DNA of 64,000 nucleotides from Oscillatoria acuminata PCC 6304 (GCF_000317105.1 NC_019693.1:3348001-3412000), one strand, 5' to 3'; positions 16,194 through 26,394 are shown, numbered from the stretch's first letter. A program made the numbers and translations. The notes: a model not told the origin generated them from the letters alone.

Positions 16194-17159
16194 ATGGGAT
16201 TGGGTCTATTAATTGATGGAAAATGGGTAACTGAACGGGAACAGGAAGATAGTGGGGGTCGATTTGTTCGCCCTTCTACCACCTTTCGGAATCGGATTAC
16301 TGCCGAGGGTTCGAGTGAATATCCGGCAGTGGCTGGACGGTATCATCTGTATGTGTCGTTAGCTTGTCCTTGGGCGCATCGGACCCTGATTATGCGGTCC
16401 TTGAAAGGCTTAGAATCGGCAATTGGTCTCTCGGTTGTTTCCCCGGTGATTGACCAAAATAGTTGGGAATTTGCTGAGTATCCGGGGATGATTCCGGATC
16501 CGGTAAATCACTGCGATTATTTATGGCAACTGTATCTCAAAGCGGATGCGGATTACAGTGGACGAGTGACAGTGCCGGTTTTGTGGGATAAAGAAACCCA
16601 TCAAATTGTCAACAATGAATCTCGGGAAATTATCCGAATGTTGGATACGGAATTTGAGGGGATTGCCGAAAATTCTATTGATTTATATCCAGGGGATTTG
16701 CAAGGGGTGATTGATAAAACCCTTGATGAGATTTATCAACCGATTAATAATGGGGTGTATCGAGCAGGATTTGCCACCACTCAGGCGGCGTATGAGGAGG
16801 GAGTTACGGATTTATTTGATGCGTTGGACCACTGGGAAGGGATTCTGGGAAAACAGCGCTATTTATGTGGCGACTGCCTGACAGAAGCCGATATTTGTAT
16901 GTTTACCACCCTGGTGCGGTTTGATCCGGTTTATTATGTGCATTTCAAATGTAATATCCGGCGAATTGTCGATTATCCTAATTTGTGGAATTATCTCAAG
17001 GAGTTGTATCAACATCCGGGAATCAAAGCTACTTGCAATTTTGACCATATTAAGCAGCATTATTATCGCAGTCATCCGAAAGTCAACCCCACGGGAATTG
17101 TTCCTAAAGGACCGATAATTAATTGGGATGAACCGCACGATCGCAGTCGGTTTGGTTAA
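16194..17159 (+). CDS. Xi-class glutathione S-transferase (glutathionyl-hydroquinone reductase family)
   Basis: A 321-aa protein of the YqjG/ECM4 family, which reduces glutathionyl-hydroquinones and related conjugates using glutathione. The catalytic motif LACPWAHRT carries the active Cys (about residue 60), followed by the thioredoxin-like segment VTVPVLWDKETHQIVNNESREI and a helical C-terminal domain with LTEADICMFTTLVRFDPVYYVHFKCN, all family hallmarks. SD AAGGAG is 12 nt before ATG 16194. It lies 54 bp after natF and 30 bp before natG on the same strand, so it is probably co-transcribed with a transporter to which it has no obvious link. Confidence 0.92.
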   Translation: MGLGLLIDGKWVTEREQEDSGGRFVRPSTTFRNRITAEGSSEYPAVAGRYHLYVSLACPWAHRTLIMRSLKGLESAIGLSVVSPVIDQNSWEFAEYPGMIPDPVNHCDYLWQLYLKADADYSGRVTVPVLWDKETHQIVNNESREIIRMLDTEFEGIAENSIDLYPGDLQGVIDKTLDEIYQPINNGVYRAGFATTQAAYEEGVTDLFDALDHWEGILGKQRYLCGDCLTEADICMFTTLVRFDPVYYVHFKCNIRRIVDYPNLWNYLKELYQHPGIKATCNFDHIKQHYYRSHPKVNPTGIVPKGPIINWDEPHDRSRFG

Positions 17160-17189
17160 AGTCTCGGGAGGAGTTGAGGGGAACCGTAC

Positions 17190-18152
17190 ATGAGAAGATT
17201 GTGGCGCGATCGCCGATTTTGGTTTATTGCCATCCAAGCTGTCGCCGTTGTTTTAATTGTCATATTGGGGGTAACCCTTTGGCAAAACTTGCAGCGGAAT
17301 TTACAGCAACAAGGCATGACTCTGGGATTTGATTTTTTAGACTCTCAGGCAGCGTTTGATATTGGCGAAACCCTGATTTCTTATGACCGGAGTTCTACCT
17401 ATGCGAGAGCTTTATTGGTCGGATTACTCAACTCCTTACGAGTGATGGCGGTGGGAATTATTCTGGCAACGGTAGTGGGGATTACCGTGGGAGTCGGACG
17501 ATTGTGGGATAATTGGCTGTTAAGAAAACTTTCGTTACTGTATGTGGAAATTATCCGCAATACGCCTTTATTGCTGCAATTATTTTTCTGGTATTCGGCG
17601 GTTTTCTTAAGTTTGCCTGGGATTCAAGATGTCATAGAATTGCCGTTGAGGATTTATTTGAGTCAGCAAGTTGTTGCCTTTCCTCTGCCTTGGACGATAC
17701 CCGAAGTGCTGGAGAATGGACAAATTGTGGGGGGATTACAACTGTCTCCGGAATTATCCGCCTTGGTGCTAGGATTGAGTCTTTATACGGCAGCATTTAT
17801 TGCAGAAATTGTGCGCGCGGGGATTGAATCGGTGCCAAAAGGACAGTGGGAAGCGGCAAAATCCCTGGGTTTGAATCCCAGTTTAATGTTGCGCTTGGTG
17901 ATTTTTCCCCAAGCGTTGCGAACGATGATCCCCTCTCTGACGAGTCAATATCTGAATTTAGCGAAAAATACCAGTTTAGCGATCGCGATCGGTTATCCGG
18001 ATATTTATTTTGTCGCCTCCACCACGTTTAATCAAACGGGACGGGCGGTGGAAGTGATGATTCTGTTGATGGCAACCTATTTGACGATTAGTTTATTAAT
18101 TTCTCTGTTCCTTAATTTTTATAACAAAAAAGTTCAACTGAAAGAACGCTAG
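17190..18152 (+). CDS. natG: Amino-acid ABC transporter permease (AapQ/NatG type)
   Basis: A 320-aa inner-membrane permease of the His/Glu/Gln/Arg/opine family. An N-terminal helix (residues 10-32) is followed by a periplasmic stretch of about 50 residues and then about five more helices. The EAA loop that docks on the ATPase reads WEAAKSLGLNPSLMLRLVIFPQALR. Start ATG 17190 has GGAGG/GAGGGG upstream. Its partner permease follows 51 bp later. Confidence 0.9.
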   Translation: MRRLWRDRRFWFIAIQAVAVVLIVILGVTLWQNLQRNLQQQGMTLGFDFLDSQAAFDIGETLISYDRSSTYARALLVGLLNSLRVMAVGIILATVVGITVGVGRLWDNWLLRKLSLLYVEIIRNTPLLLQLFFWYSAVFLSLPGIQDVIELPLRIYLSQQVVAFPLPWTIPEVLENGQIVGGLQLSPELSALVLGLSLYTAAFIAEIVRAGIESVPKGQWEAAKSLGLNPSLMLRLVIFPQALRTMIPSLTSQYLNLAKNTSLAIAIGYPDIYFVASTTFNQTGRAVEVMILLMATYLTISLLISLFLNFYNKKVQLKER

Positions 18153-18203
18153 AATTTGCGTTGATAATAACCGGATAAATCTGTTGTCAAGGGTGACGAA
18201 TCT

Positions 18204-19247
18204 ATGGATAGCAAAGCCGAACTCCCACCTGTTACACCGAAACTTTCTCCCTGGATTTGGGCGAGAAAAAATTTATTTAATACTTGGTACAACAGTATCC
18301 TGACGGTGATTTGTCTGGGGTTGATTTATCAACTTGGGGGCGGATTTTTGCATTGGGCGATCGCCTTGGCAGATTGGCAAGTGATTGGGGTCAACTGGCG
18401 GTTGTTTTTAGTCGGAAGATATCCCCCCCAACTCTATTGGCGCGTCGGCATGGCAACGGGAGTAATCGCTGGCGCTGCTGCCTTTTCTTTCTGGGCGATT
18501 CGCTGGCGTTCCCGATGGGTTCAATGGATTCCTTTGGCCTGGATTTTAGCGTTTCCGGTGATTCTTTGGTTCATTGGTGGGGGATTGGGACTGCGACAGG
18601 TTCAGAGTCAGTTATGGAATGGATTATTGCTCACCCTGGTGACGGCCATTGTGAGTATTGTTTTGTCATTTCCAGCGGGAGTTTTGTTAGCATTAGGACG
18701 GCAAAGTTCTCTCCCGGTGTTGCGCTGGTTGTGCATTCTCTATATTGAAATTGTCCGGGGATTGCCGTTAATTGGGATTTTGTTTATGGCGCAGGTGATG
18801 TTACCGTTGTTTTTGCCGATGGAGATGCGTCTCGATCGCGTCATGCGGGCGATCGCTGGGTTGAGTCTGTTTAGTGCCGCTTACATGGCAGAAAATGTCC
18901 GAGGGGGTTTGCAATCTGTCCCTCGCGGACAAATTGAAGCAGCGAAAGCGTTGGGATTGGCAACCCCTTGGGTGATTTCGCTGATTGTCTTACCCCAAGC
19001 ATTACGCGCCGTGATTCCCGCCATTGTGGGGCAGTTTATTGGATTATTTAAAGATACCTCTTTACTGGCGCTGGTGGGTTTAGTAGAATTAACAGGGATG
19101 GCGCGATCGATTCTGGCTCAACCTGAATTTATCGGGGACTACGCTGAGGTCTACATTTTTGTAGGCTTAATTTACTGGATTTTCTGCTATGGAATGTCCC
19201 TTGCCAGTCGCCGGTTAGAGCAAAAATTAGCCCAGGGGAAATCCTAA
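18204..19247 (+). CDS. natH: Amino-acid ABC transporter permease (AapM/NatH type)
   Basis: A 347-aa second permease of the heterodimer, with about eight hydrophobic segments (the first at residues 30-50, then 85-105, 112-130, 140-165 and onward). The EAA loop is IEAAKALGLATPWVISLIVLPQALR, followed by the KDTSLLALVGLVELTG segment typical of the family. Length and order match AapM/BztC. The ATPase gene comes only after an inserted GAF gene. Confidence 0.9.
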   Translation: MDSKAELPPVTPKLSPWIWARKNLFNTWYNSILTVICLGLIYQLGGGFLHWAIALADWQVIGVNWRLFLVGRYPPQLYWRVGMATGVIAGAAAFSFWAIRWRSRWVQWIPLAWILAFPVILWFIGGGLGLRQVQSQLWNGLLLTLVTAIVSIVLSFPAGVLLALGRQSSLPVLRWLCILYIEIVRGLPLIGILFMAQVMLPLFLPMEMRLDRVMRAIAGLSLFSAAYMAENVRGGLQSVPRGQIEAAKALGLATPWVISLIVLPQALRAVIPAIVGQFIGLFKDTSLLALVGLVELTGMARSILAQPEFIGDYAEVYIFVGLIYWIFCYGMSLASRRLEQKLAQGKS

Positions 19248-19353
19248 AGGCGATCGCCTCCTCAAACCTGCTAATTTTTCCTATGATAAAGCCATAGGCA
19301 AGTTTTTGGATAAATCCCTTGCCTCACCCATTTAAACCTCAAAGTTTTTATTT

Positions 19354-19848
19354 ATGTCTGATTGGAGTTTGCGACAGGTTGCTGACCGTTTAGCGAAAAC
19401 CCTAAACCAGGATTTATTAATTCGACAAACCACCTTGGAATTAAGGGAAATTCTCAATGTTAATCGGATTTTATTATATTACTTTTATTCCCCTTGGAAA
19501 GGACAAGTCACCTTTGAATCCGTGAGTGCACCTCAATTTTCTATCATTGGACAAAGTGGACCCGACCAATGTTTTGGAGATGAATATGCCGCTTTATATT
19601 TGCAAGGACGAGTCCGGGCCATTTCTAATATTGAAACTGAACCCATTAACGAATGTCATCGAGAGTTTCTGCGAACCCTTCAAGTTAAAGCTAACTTAGT
19701 GGTGCCTGTTCTTTCCCCGATCGGATTATGGGGATTGCTTGTAGCGCATCACTGCGAGGATACTCGACTCTGGTCTTTAGATGATATCAAACGGATGAAA
19801 AATGCCGCAGAAACTTTAGGGACTGCTGCCACAATTCGAGATAGTTAA
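19354..19848 (+). CDS. Standalone cyanobacteriochrome-like GAF protein (DXCF type)
   Basis: A 164-aa protein that is a single GAF domain. It has DQCF (about residues 73-76), the DXCF second-cysteine motif of blue/green-type cyanobacteriochromes, and the canonical bilin-binding Cys-His in NECHREFL (about residue 107), followed by [10 protein letters not shown] and [10 protein letters not shown], the standard CBCR consensus. Both cysteines needed for a dual-Cys photocycle are therefore present. No kinase, methyl-accepting or GGDEF output domain is attached. It lies between natH and the ATPase gene, 106 bp and 22 bp away, on the same strand. Covalent bilin binding and a light-sensing role are inferences. 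Confidence 0.8.
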   Translation: MSDWSLRQVADRLAKTLNQDLLIRQTTLELREILNVNRILLYYFYSPWKGQVTFESVSAPQFSIIGQSGPDQCFGDEYAALYLQGRVRAISNIETEPINECHREFLRTLQVKANLVVPVLSPIGLWGLLVAHHCEDTRLWSLDDIKRMKNAAETLGTAATIRDS

Positions 19849-19870
19849 AAATGCCGGGAATCAATCAACC

Positions 19871-20614
19871 ATGACCCTAGATAAACAACCGATTATTATT
19901 GCCAAAGATGTCCAAAAATGGTATGGACAGTATCACGCTTTGCGCGGAGTTAGTCTAACCATTGACCCAGGAGAAGTTGTGGTCATTATGGGCCCATCAG
20001 GTTCCGGTAAATCGACCTTTATCCGGACCTTTAATGCCCTAGAAGACTATCAAAAAGGACGAATTGAAATTGATGGCATTGAACTCTCCAATGACTTGAA
20101 GAATATTGATAATATTCGCCGGGAAGTGGGGATGGTTTTTCAGCAGTTTAATCTCTTCCCACACCTCACCGTCTTGCAAAATGTGACCTTAGCCCCCAAA
20201 TGGGTGCGCCGATGGTCTAAGGTTAAAGCAGAGGAAGTGGGGATGCAGTTATTGGAACGGGTGGGAATCCTGGAACAAGCGCGGAAATATCCAGGGCAGT
20301 TATCGGGAGGACAACAGCAACGAGTGGCGATCGCCCGCGCCTTGGCAATGCAACCGAAAATCATGCTATTTGATGAACCCACCTCCGCCTTAGACCCAGA
20401 AATGGTCCGAGAAGTCCTAGAAGTCATGCGGGATTTGGCAACCTCTGGGATGACAATGGTTGTGGTAACTCATGAAGTCGGATTTGCCCGAGAAGTGGCC
20501 GATCGCGTCGTGTTTATGGATAGTGGAACGGTCATCGAAGTGGCAACACCGACTAACTTTTTCCAAAATCCCCAAGAAGAACGAACCCGGCAATTTTTAT
20601 CCCAAATTTTATAG
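19871..20614 (+). CDS. Amino-acid ABC transporter ATP-binding protein
   Basis: A 247-aa ATPase of the GlnQ/AapP/BgtA group that powers the NatG-NatH permease pair. It shows Walker [11 protein letters not shown]-loop [12 protein letters not shown], signature LSGGQQQR, Walker [14 protein letters not shown] and switch His in VVVTHEVG. The complete NatF-NatG-NatH-ATPase set is thus in one direction, although in Anabaena the equivalent bgtA is encoded elsewhere. It ends 26 bp before the SemiSWEET gene. Confidence 0.93.
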   Translation: MTLDKQPIIIAKDVQKWYGQYHALRGVSLTIDPGEVVVIMGPSGSGKSTFIRTFNALEDYQKGRIEIDGIELSNDLKNIDNIRREVGMVFQQFNLFPHLTVLQNVTLAPKWVRRWSKVKAEEVGMQLLERVGILEQARKYPGQLSGGQQQRVAIARALAMQPKIMLFDEPTSALDPEMVREVLEVMRDLATSGMTMVVVTHEVGFAREVADRVVFMDSGTVIEVATPTNFFQNPQEERTRQFLSQIL

Positions 20615-20640
20615 GCGGTTGTGGACTGAATACAGGATTT

Positions 20641-20901
20641 ATGAACGAACAGACCATTACAATTATAGGATTGCTCGCCGGAACGTTAACAACGTTGGCC
20701 TTTGTCCCTCAAGTTCTCCAAACTTGGAAATCTAAATCCACCAAGGATGTCTCATTAAATACTTTTTTAATGTTCTGCACCGGGATTTTTCTCTGGCTGA
20801 TTTATGGTTTATTTAAACAAGATATTGCAATAATTTTAGCTAATTTTATCACTTTTATTTTGGCTTCGATTATTTTAGGTCTGAAATTAAAATATAAATA
20901 G
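20641..20901 (+). CDS. SemiSWEET sugar transporter (PQ-loop family)
   Basis: An 86-aa membrane protein with three helices (about residues 6-24, 38-56, 62-82). The PQ-loop motif is in FVPQVLQTWKSKSTKDVSL, with FCTGIFLWLIYGLF in helix 2. Such half-transporters dimerise and move sugars through facilitated diffusion. Substrate unknown. It may be the last gene of the transporter transcript. Confidence 0.88.
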   Translation: MNEQTITIIGLLAGTLTTLAFVPQVLQTWKSKSTKDVSLNTFLMFCTGIFLWLIYGLFKQDIAIILANFITFILASIILGLKLKYK

Positions 20902-21363
20902 GTTAACCGCAATTAACCGAGAGATTTCAGTTGGGAAAATTATCCAACTCACACACAATCGATCCAAACCCCCCCACAAGGTTATCTATAACTTTTATTT
21001 ATGATTAAAGTTAAAATTTATGATAATTTTATATGAAATCCTCTGGAAATGTAAAAAAATCTAAAAAAATAAATGAGAACGTTCTCAATAAGCAACGCAA
21101 AATTAAGGGTTTCGGGGGTTGACAAATTTTGGGAAAATTTGTACAGTGTAGTAAATTACCCAATTTGTGGCTAAAAGCACCTACAAATCGGGGAAAATGG
21201 GCGAAAAAGGTTGAAGCTTCGTAAAGAAACCCGCGATCGCCCCAGAAAAACCCTCCAAAAAAATTCCCCAGTGAAACATGAACTTTTGTTAAGCACTGGG
21301 TTGAAGATTTGACAAAAAAGCAAAAATGTGGTAAAGAGCCAAGGGGAAATTTCGGGAGGGAAG
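20902..21363. other. Intergenic region between convergent genes
   Basis: About 460 bp of AT-rich DNA between the SemiSWEET gene and the end of the minus-strand exoprotein gene. A perfect 14-bp palindrome TGAGAACGTTCTCA lies at 21074-21087. I see no gene. Confidence 0.5.
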
Positions 21364-24300
21364 TTATCGGCAAAAATGGGGGATGAAAAGATCGGGATTG
21401 GGAGAGGCGGCGGTTAAAACCAGATGACCCTGGGAATTGCGAGTCCATCCTTTTGCTTCCACCACTGGGGGGGTGCGATCGCGTTGCTGAGAGGGTTGAG
21501 GCAAACTGGAGCGATCGCCAAGTTTTTCCACATCCGCCAGATTTGGCACAGGACGCAAATCGTGCCAGATCGTACTTCCCATAAAGGGTTGCGTGGGGTC
21601 TTCAGGCAAACCGCCGCGTCCGGTAACAATCAATTGATTGCCCTCATCGGCGGCGCATCCGGCGACAATTTGACCGCTGGGGTCGCTAAACTCGGCGGAT
21701 AAATCTACCAATCCGTCAGCAGAGGTGGCATCGGGAGTTTTGATCGCAATTTCGCCATCCAGCCCAAATTGGGAAGAAGCCGTAATTTGACTATTGGGAG
21801 AGAGAAACAATCCGTCGGTGCGAATGTTGATATTGCCACCATTGCCCCCCACCGCATTGGCGCTAATCTGACTTTGGGATAAAGCGGCGATCGTGTCGCT
21901 ATCGATCTGTAAGTTCCCGCCATCGCCGAGATCGCCCAATGCCGCCACCGTAATTTGACTGCCATTGCTTAACTGCAACGAATCGGCGACATGAAGTTCC
22001 ACATTGCCTCCGAAACCGAAGGCAGTGGTAGCATTGATATTGCCACCGCGATCGAGCGTGAGGCGATCGACATTGACTTGCAAGGTTCCGGCATTCCCCG
22101 TCCCAGGATGTTGAACGCTGAGAGTCCCTCCATCGCTGAGGGTGATGCGATCGGCATTGACGATCACCGTTCCCGTATTGCCGGTGGGTAATGCAGGCAA
22201 GAAATAAATCTGTTGAAACTCTTCAGGAAACACGATCGCATTGGCTCCAAGCTGAGAAACCGTCCCCCTTGGCGTTACCCCTTCAATCCGAATGTCTCCT
22301 GCCTCCACTCGCAACTGACCGGAATTCCCCGTTGCTGTAGTGCTGGAGAAAATCGATCCGCCATCTTTGAGCAGAATGCGAGGGGAACTCACAAACACGT
22401 TACCTGTATTCCCGGTTCCAACACTCAACGCTCCCAAAAAGCTATTTTGGGGGTAAAAAGGATTTTCGCCCAACACTTCTATCAATTCGCTTGCCTGTAC
22501 TGTGACGTTACCGCCGTTCCCCGATCCCGCCCCGGGCAAGGGGAGTCCCAACCCTAAAAATGAGGCCACCGAACTTGATGCAACGGTTGCGCCTTCGGTG
22601 ATGCTGAGTTGACGCGTCACAACGCTCACATCTCCAGCATTTCCCGAACCGAGCATAATCGTGGCAATCAGGCTAGAACTCTCTGGCTGTAGGAAGCTAG
22701 TGCTGCTTAACTGAATCGTATCTGCCGTAACCGTAACATCTCCGCTATTGCCTGCTGGCACTTGTGAGGTGGGATTGTTAGAAAGTTGCGTGATCAGGGC
22801 GACAGTGGCAATTTTACCGCCGTTCAACAGGGAGATGCGATCGGCAGACAGTTCGAGATTGCCGGAGTTTGCCTCGCCGATGGTATAGGTGACCAAACCG
22901 CTGAACAAGAGTGGGGCTAAAGGATTGACTTCTGTGGCAACAAAAGACTCGCTGATGTTGGCGCGCAGATTTCCCCCCGGTTGAGTGCCCTGAGACCAAG
23001 AAAAAATTTCCGCTCCGTTGTTGAGGTTGACTTGTCTGGCAACTAGGTTGACATCACCTCCAACTCCATTGCCCAACGTGTAGCTGCCAATCCCACTAAA
23101 GGCAATCGGATTAAAAAATAGGACGCCATCGGCAGCGATCGTATCGGCATCTACGGTAATTTCGCCGCCTTTTCCCGTTGCATCCACCCCGACTAGGGTG
23201 GCAATTTGTCCGCCACCCCCAGCCGTTAAGTTACCAGTGGAGACTCGTACATTTCCTCCGGCACCGCTGGCATAATTTTCGCTAGAAATACGACTGTTAG
23301 TATATTGAGCGAAGAGAATTTCGTTCGTGATTTGTGTCGGATCGGTCACTAAATTGGGGGGAATGGCAAATCCGATTATTTCTAAGGATTCGGGGGCGGC
23401 GATCGCTATATTTCCCGCATTTCCACTGCCCTCTGAGATCGTTTGAATTTTTGCCCCGTCGCTGAGGGCGATTTTTGGAGAAGCGATCGCAATATCGCCG
23501 CCTGAACCTGTGGCATTTTCTCCGACTTGCGTGACGATCCAAGAACTATACGGAAAAATAGTGTTAAGCGTCCCTCCCATTTGCACCGATTCCGAGGTGC
23601 GAATGTTAATCGGAGTGCCGTTTGCTTCTTGAGAAGTCACGCTGGCAATTTGGGAGGCGTTTAAGTTCAGACTTCTTCCGGTTATTTGAATTTCGCTATC
23701 GGGATTGACGAAAAGGCTGGGAGAAAAGAGAGAAGCTCCAGCTAACAGTTTAATGTCTTGAAATTCACTGGCGAGAGCGTCATACTGAAGTTTGTAACCC
23801 AGGGGTAACGGGACAATTTCTGCAATGCCATTTCTGAGACTTCCTACTTCAATTCGTCCCGATGGGGCTGTGGCAATTCCTCCGGAAAAGGTGACATTCC
23901 CGCCTATAAACCCTAACGTTTGACCCGGGGCAACGCTCAATCCTAAATTATCGGTAGGGAGAGTATCGGAAATTCCCGCCCCGTTTACCTGAATTTCTCC
24001 GGGGTTGCTGCCCATTTGCAAACCTACGGGTACTCGCAGGGTAAGTAAGGGAGTTTCTGTGGGATTGCTGGCGCTAAATTCTGCGCCGGAATCAAATAAT
24101 AAACTTTCGGCGCTGCTGGTGAAAAATGACCCGCCGATTTGCAATCGGGCATTGGGTCCGAAAATAATCCCGTTGGGATTTAAAAAGAAGAGATTGGCGG
24201 TACCGTTGGCGCGAATCAACCCATCAATGTTAGAGATTTTCGCCCCGGTGACGCGAGTGAAGATATTTTGAATTTCGAGGGAATTGTTAAAATGGGCTTC

Positions 24301-24543
24301 CAACCCTGTGGGCAGAGAAAATTCGCTAAAGCTGTGGAATAAATTACCCGACCCGACGGTTCCGCCTTCGATGGTAAACGTATTGCCATTGCCTGTGACG
24401 CGGGAAGCTTCGGGCAAGGTAGAATCGGGAAGGATTTGTGCTTGTGCGAGGTTGAAGGGGACAGTGCTTAATAGTACCGCGATTCCCCACAGCGCCGATG
24501 TACGGAACCCTTGACTCGAACCGAATCGCCACCAGATTTTCAT
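21364..24543 (-). CDS. Filamentous-haemagglutinin-type (TpsA) secreted exoprotein
   Basis: A protein of about 1059 aa of the two-partner secretion type. The signal peptide covers about residues 1-36 (MKIWWRFGSSQGFRTSALWG onward, ending AQA). The TPS haemagglutination domain follows (about 40-170), with GNLFHSFSEFSLPTG, FTRVTGAKISNIDGLIRANG and FFLNPNGIIFGP. The rest is a beta-helix of degenerate repeats with many GNGGNV, GSGNAG and ITVDADTI-like motifs, ending in a short domain common to cyanobacterial relatives (EAKGWTRNSQGHLVLTA). No TpsB transporter is in the window. I prefer ATG 24543; an in-frame TTG lies at 24564. The likely role is surface adhesion. Confidence 0.88.
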   Translation of the reverse strand: MKIWWRFGSSQGFRTSALWGIAVLLSTVPFNLAQAQILPDSTLPEASRVTGNGNTFTIEGGTVGSGNLFHSFSEFSLPTGLEAHFNNSLEIQNIFTRVTGAKISNIDGLIRANGTANLFFLNPNGIIFGPNARLQIGGSFFTSSAESLLFDSGAEFSASNPTETPLLTLRVPVGLQMGSNPGEIQVNGAGISDTLPTDNLGLSVAPGQTLGFIGGNVTFSGGIATAPSGRIEVGSLRNGIAEIVPLPLGYKLQYDALASEFQDIKLLAGASLFSPSLFVNPDSEIQITGRSLNLNASQIASVTSQEANGTPINIRTSESVQMGGTLNTIFPYSSWIVTQVGENATGSGGDIAIASPKIALSDGAKIQTISEGSGNAGNIAIAAPESLEIIGFAIPPNLVTDPTQITNEILFAQYTNSRISSENYASGAGGNVRVSTGNLTAGGGGQIATLVGVDATGKGGEITVDADTIAADGVLFFNPIAFSGIGSYTLGNGVGGDVNLVARQVNLNNGAEIFSWSQGTQPGGNLRANISESFVATEVNPLAPLLFSGLVTYTIGEANSGNLELSADRISLLNGGKIATVALITQLSNNPTSQVPAGNSGDVTVTADTIQLSSTSFLQPESSSLIATIMLGSGNAGDVSVVTRQLSITEGATVASSSVASFLGLGLPLPGAGSGNGGNVTVQASELIEVLGENPFYPQNSFLGALSVGTGNTGNVFVSSPRILLKDGGSIFSSTTATGNSGQLRVEAGDIRIEGVTPRGTVSQLGANAIVFPEEFQQIYFLPALPTGNTGTVIVNADRITLSDGGTLSVQHPGTGNAGTLQVNVDRLTLDRGGNINATTAFGFGGNVELHVADSLQLSNGSQITVAALGDLGDGGNLQIDSDTIAALSQSQISANAVGGNGGNINIRTDGLFLSPNSQITASSQFGLDGEIAIKTPDATSADGLVDLSAEFSDPSGQIVAGCAADEGNQLIVTGRGGLPEDPTQPFMGSTIWHDLRPVPNLADVEKLGDRSSLPQPSQQRDRTPPVVEAKGWTRNSQGHLVLTAASPNPDLFIPHFCR

Positions 24544-24793
24544 AGGTATAAAAATACTGTTCAATTTCTAGAACTTACTACCGATCCCCTTTTTTTCCTC
24601 GAGCGCGTTTGACGCTCGATCGGTTCTTGAGTTGACTCAAGTGGAGTATTATCAGGATTATACCTTATTTTCAAAAAAAGAAACATTTTTTATCTTTTTT
24701 TTGTTATTTTAAAGTTCGGATAGCGCGTCGGGATTGCTACCAAAGTGGACGGCGATCGCAGGAGAATTTTTTTTGAATCAGAGAAAATTCGGC

Positions 24794-26315
24794 GTAACTA
24801 TTCAGGGGGTAGAGGGAGGAGAGAGACCGGCTCAGAATGCAAGACCTGAATCAAGAACTCCAACACCGGGCGTTCCTGAAACCGTAAAGAAGTGACCACC
24901 GTCAGCAAACGTTCCACAAACTCACTGCCTGAGCGAGACCAGGAGCCATAACTCAAGTCACGCCAAATGACTGCCCGGGGGAAAGCGCGCTCGGCTGTAT
25001 TATTCGTCGGCTCAACCGACTCGACCTCAACAAACGTCCACAAGGCCGGTTCCAACTTTAAAATCTGCTCACAAGTGCGTGCGGTTTTAGCCAAGGGTGT
25101 TTGCTCTCGACTCGAATGACATAGGCTCGCGGCTTCACTCAACAGATGATGAACGCTTTGACGTAGCCGTGCCATAGCCGCTTGGAACAACTCTGTGGAT
25201 AAAGTTCTATCCCGCACTCGATGCCACCAGTGGAACAGGCGTTTAGTCTGTTTCAGTAGAGCTTCACCAATGTCTTTGGAGACCCCGCTGCGTTCAGCCA
25301 TCCGTTTGAAATCGCGCTTTAAGTGCGCCCAACACACTTGTCGTTGCTCAACCGCAAATCCATTGTAGACACTATAACGGTCGCTAACGACTAGGCCGCT
25401 GTAGTTCTTTCCTAATAAAGCGTCGGCACTGCTGCGAGCGCGGTTGAGGGTCACTTGATAGACCGCTACGTTATCACTGACGGCAGTCCATAACCAGGCT
25501 GAGGCGTTCTCTTCGATTGTTGCCATCACCATTGTTTTGACTCCAACTGGTTTCATCAACGTAAGCCGTGCCACTAGCCATGATGTAACTTCTGGCTTCA
25601 TTGACCACTTGGCTGAGTTTCTGACTGACTCGTTGACGGATGCGGTTGACTGTTCCCGTACTCAGGTGCACTTGCCACAAGTCCCTCATTAGGGTTTGTA
25701 CTTGATTGTGGCTCAGACGATAAGCTCCACTCAGCAGAGCCACCAGACTTTGGAGACGCTCTCCATAACCACTGGTGTTTACATCATCGGGCAACTGGGC
25801 GCGAGTGGTTTGACCGCAACAGCCGCAGGTCAGCGCATGAAGTCGGTGTTCCGTCACCACTGGAGCCACCGGAGGAATTTCCACAATTTGATGCCGGTGA
25901 GGTTGTCCGTCTTCTCCTGTTACGGGGGTTTGGCAATGCTTGCAGGTCTCGGGGTGATGGTCGATAATCTCGCTGCACTCACTCGGCTCATATAAGTGTC
26001 TTGTAAATCCTTTATGTCCTTTTTGGCCTCCGCGCTTACGTCGTCGGCCTCCTTTCTCTTGCTTCTTTTCTTTGGCTTGAGGAGGCTGTTTGGACGGAGG
26101 GATGGAGCTGTTTGAGGCGTTGAGTCCCAGACGTTCTTCAATGGCGGCAATTCGTTGCTCAAGATTCCTCACCACATTTTTCACGCTTTCTGGGGTCTTG
26201 GACCAGTCAGCGCGAGGAATTTTGATGCCACCTATCGTTATGCTCTCGTCCATACTCCCTAGTTTACACCATATCCCCTAGTTTGCATCATATCCCCATC
26301 CCCCTGAACGGTTAC
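24794..26315 (-). mobile_element. IS66-family element, complete (1522 bp, frameshifted transposase)
   Basis: The ends are inverted repeats: plus strand GTAACTATTCAGGGGG at 24794-24809 and minus strand GTAACCGTTCAGGGGG from 26315, differing at two positions. The single transposase gene and size fit the ISBst12-like IS66 subgroup that lacks tnpA and tnpB accessory genes. Flanking octamers (AATTCGGC and AATTAACC) share only AATT, so no clear target duplication remains. The transposase stop codon lies inside the left terminal repeat. Confidence 0.88.
24798..26253 (-). pseudogene. IS66 transposase, split by a frameshift
   Basis: The first frame runs from ATG 26253 to 25474 (259 aa): leucine-zipper helix, KRGGQKGHKG, CxxC zinc finger (ETCKHCQ, CGCCG) and the first catalytic Asp in AYVDETSW. 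The second frame reads from about 25510 to 24798: ASAWLWTAVSDNVAVYQ, second Asp in VVSDRYSVYNGF, Cys-Trp-His in VCWAHLKRDFK and the Glu of NTAERAF. One extra base at about 25506-25514 separates the frames, so the DDE triad is split between two products. The site is not an obvious slippery heptamer, so mutation or sequencing error is likelier than programmed frameshifting. Confidence 0.85.
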
Positions 26316-26344
26316 AATTAACCTGCGGGTTAACCCACGAACCC

Positions 26345-26394
26345 GGCGGGGGTTCAAACCCCCGCCTAACAGCTAAAGTCGGATAAATCCGACT
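26345..26394. repeat. Two adjacent hairpin repeats beside the IS66 end
   Basis: GGCGGGGGTT/AACCCCCGCC (26345-26366) and AGTCGGAT/ATCCGACT (26377-26394). The second motif recurs inverted at about 26430-26442 (AAAATCCGACTTT). Confidence 0.75.

Noticed and set aside
24786-26323. AATT as a target duplication of the second IS66 copy
   Set aside because: Only four of eight flanking bases agree (AATTCGGC, AATTAACC); this can be chance.
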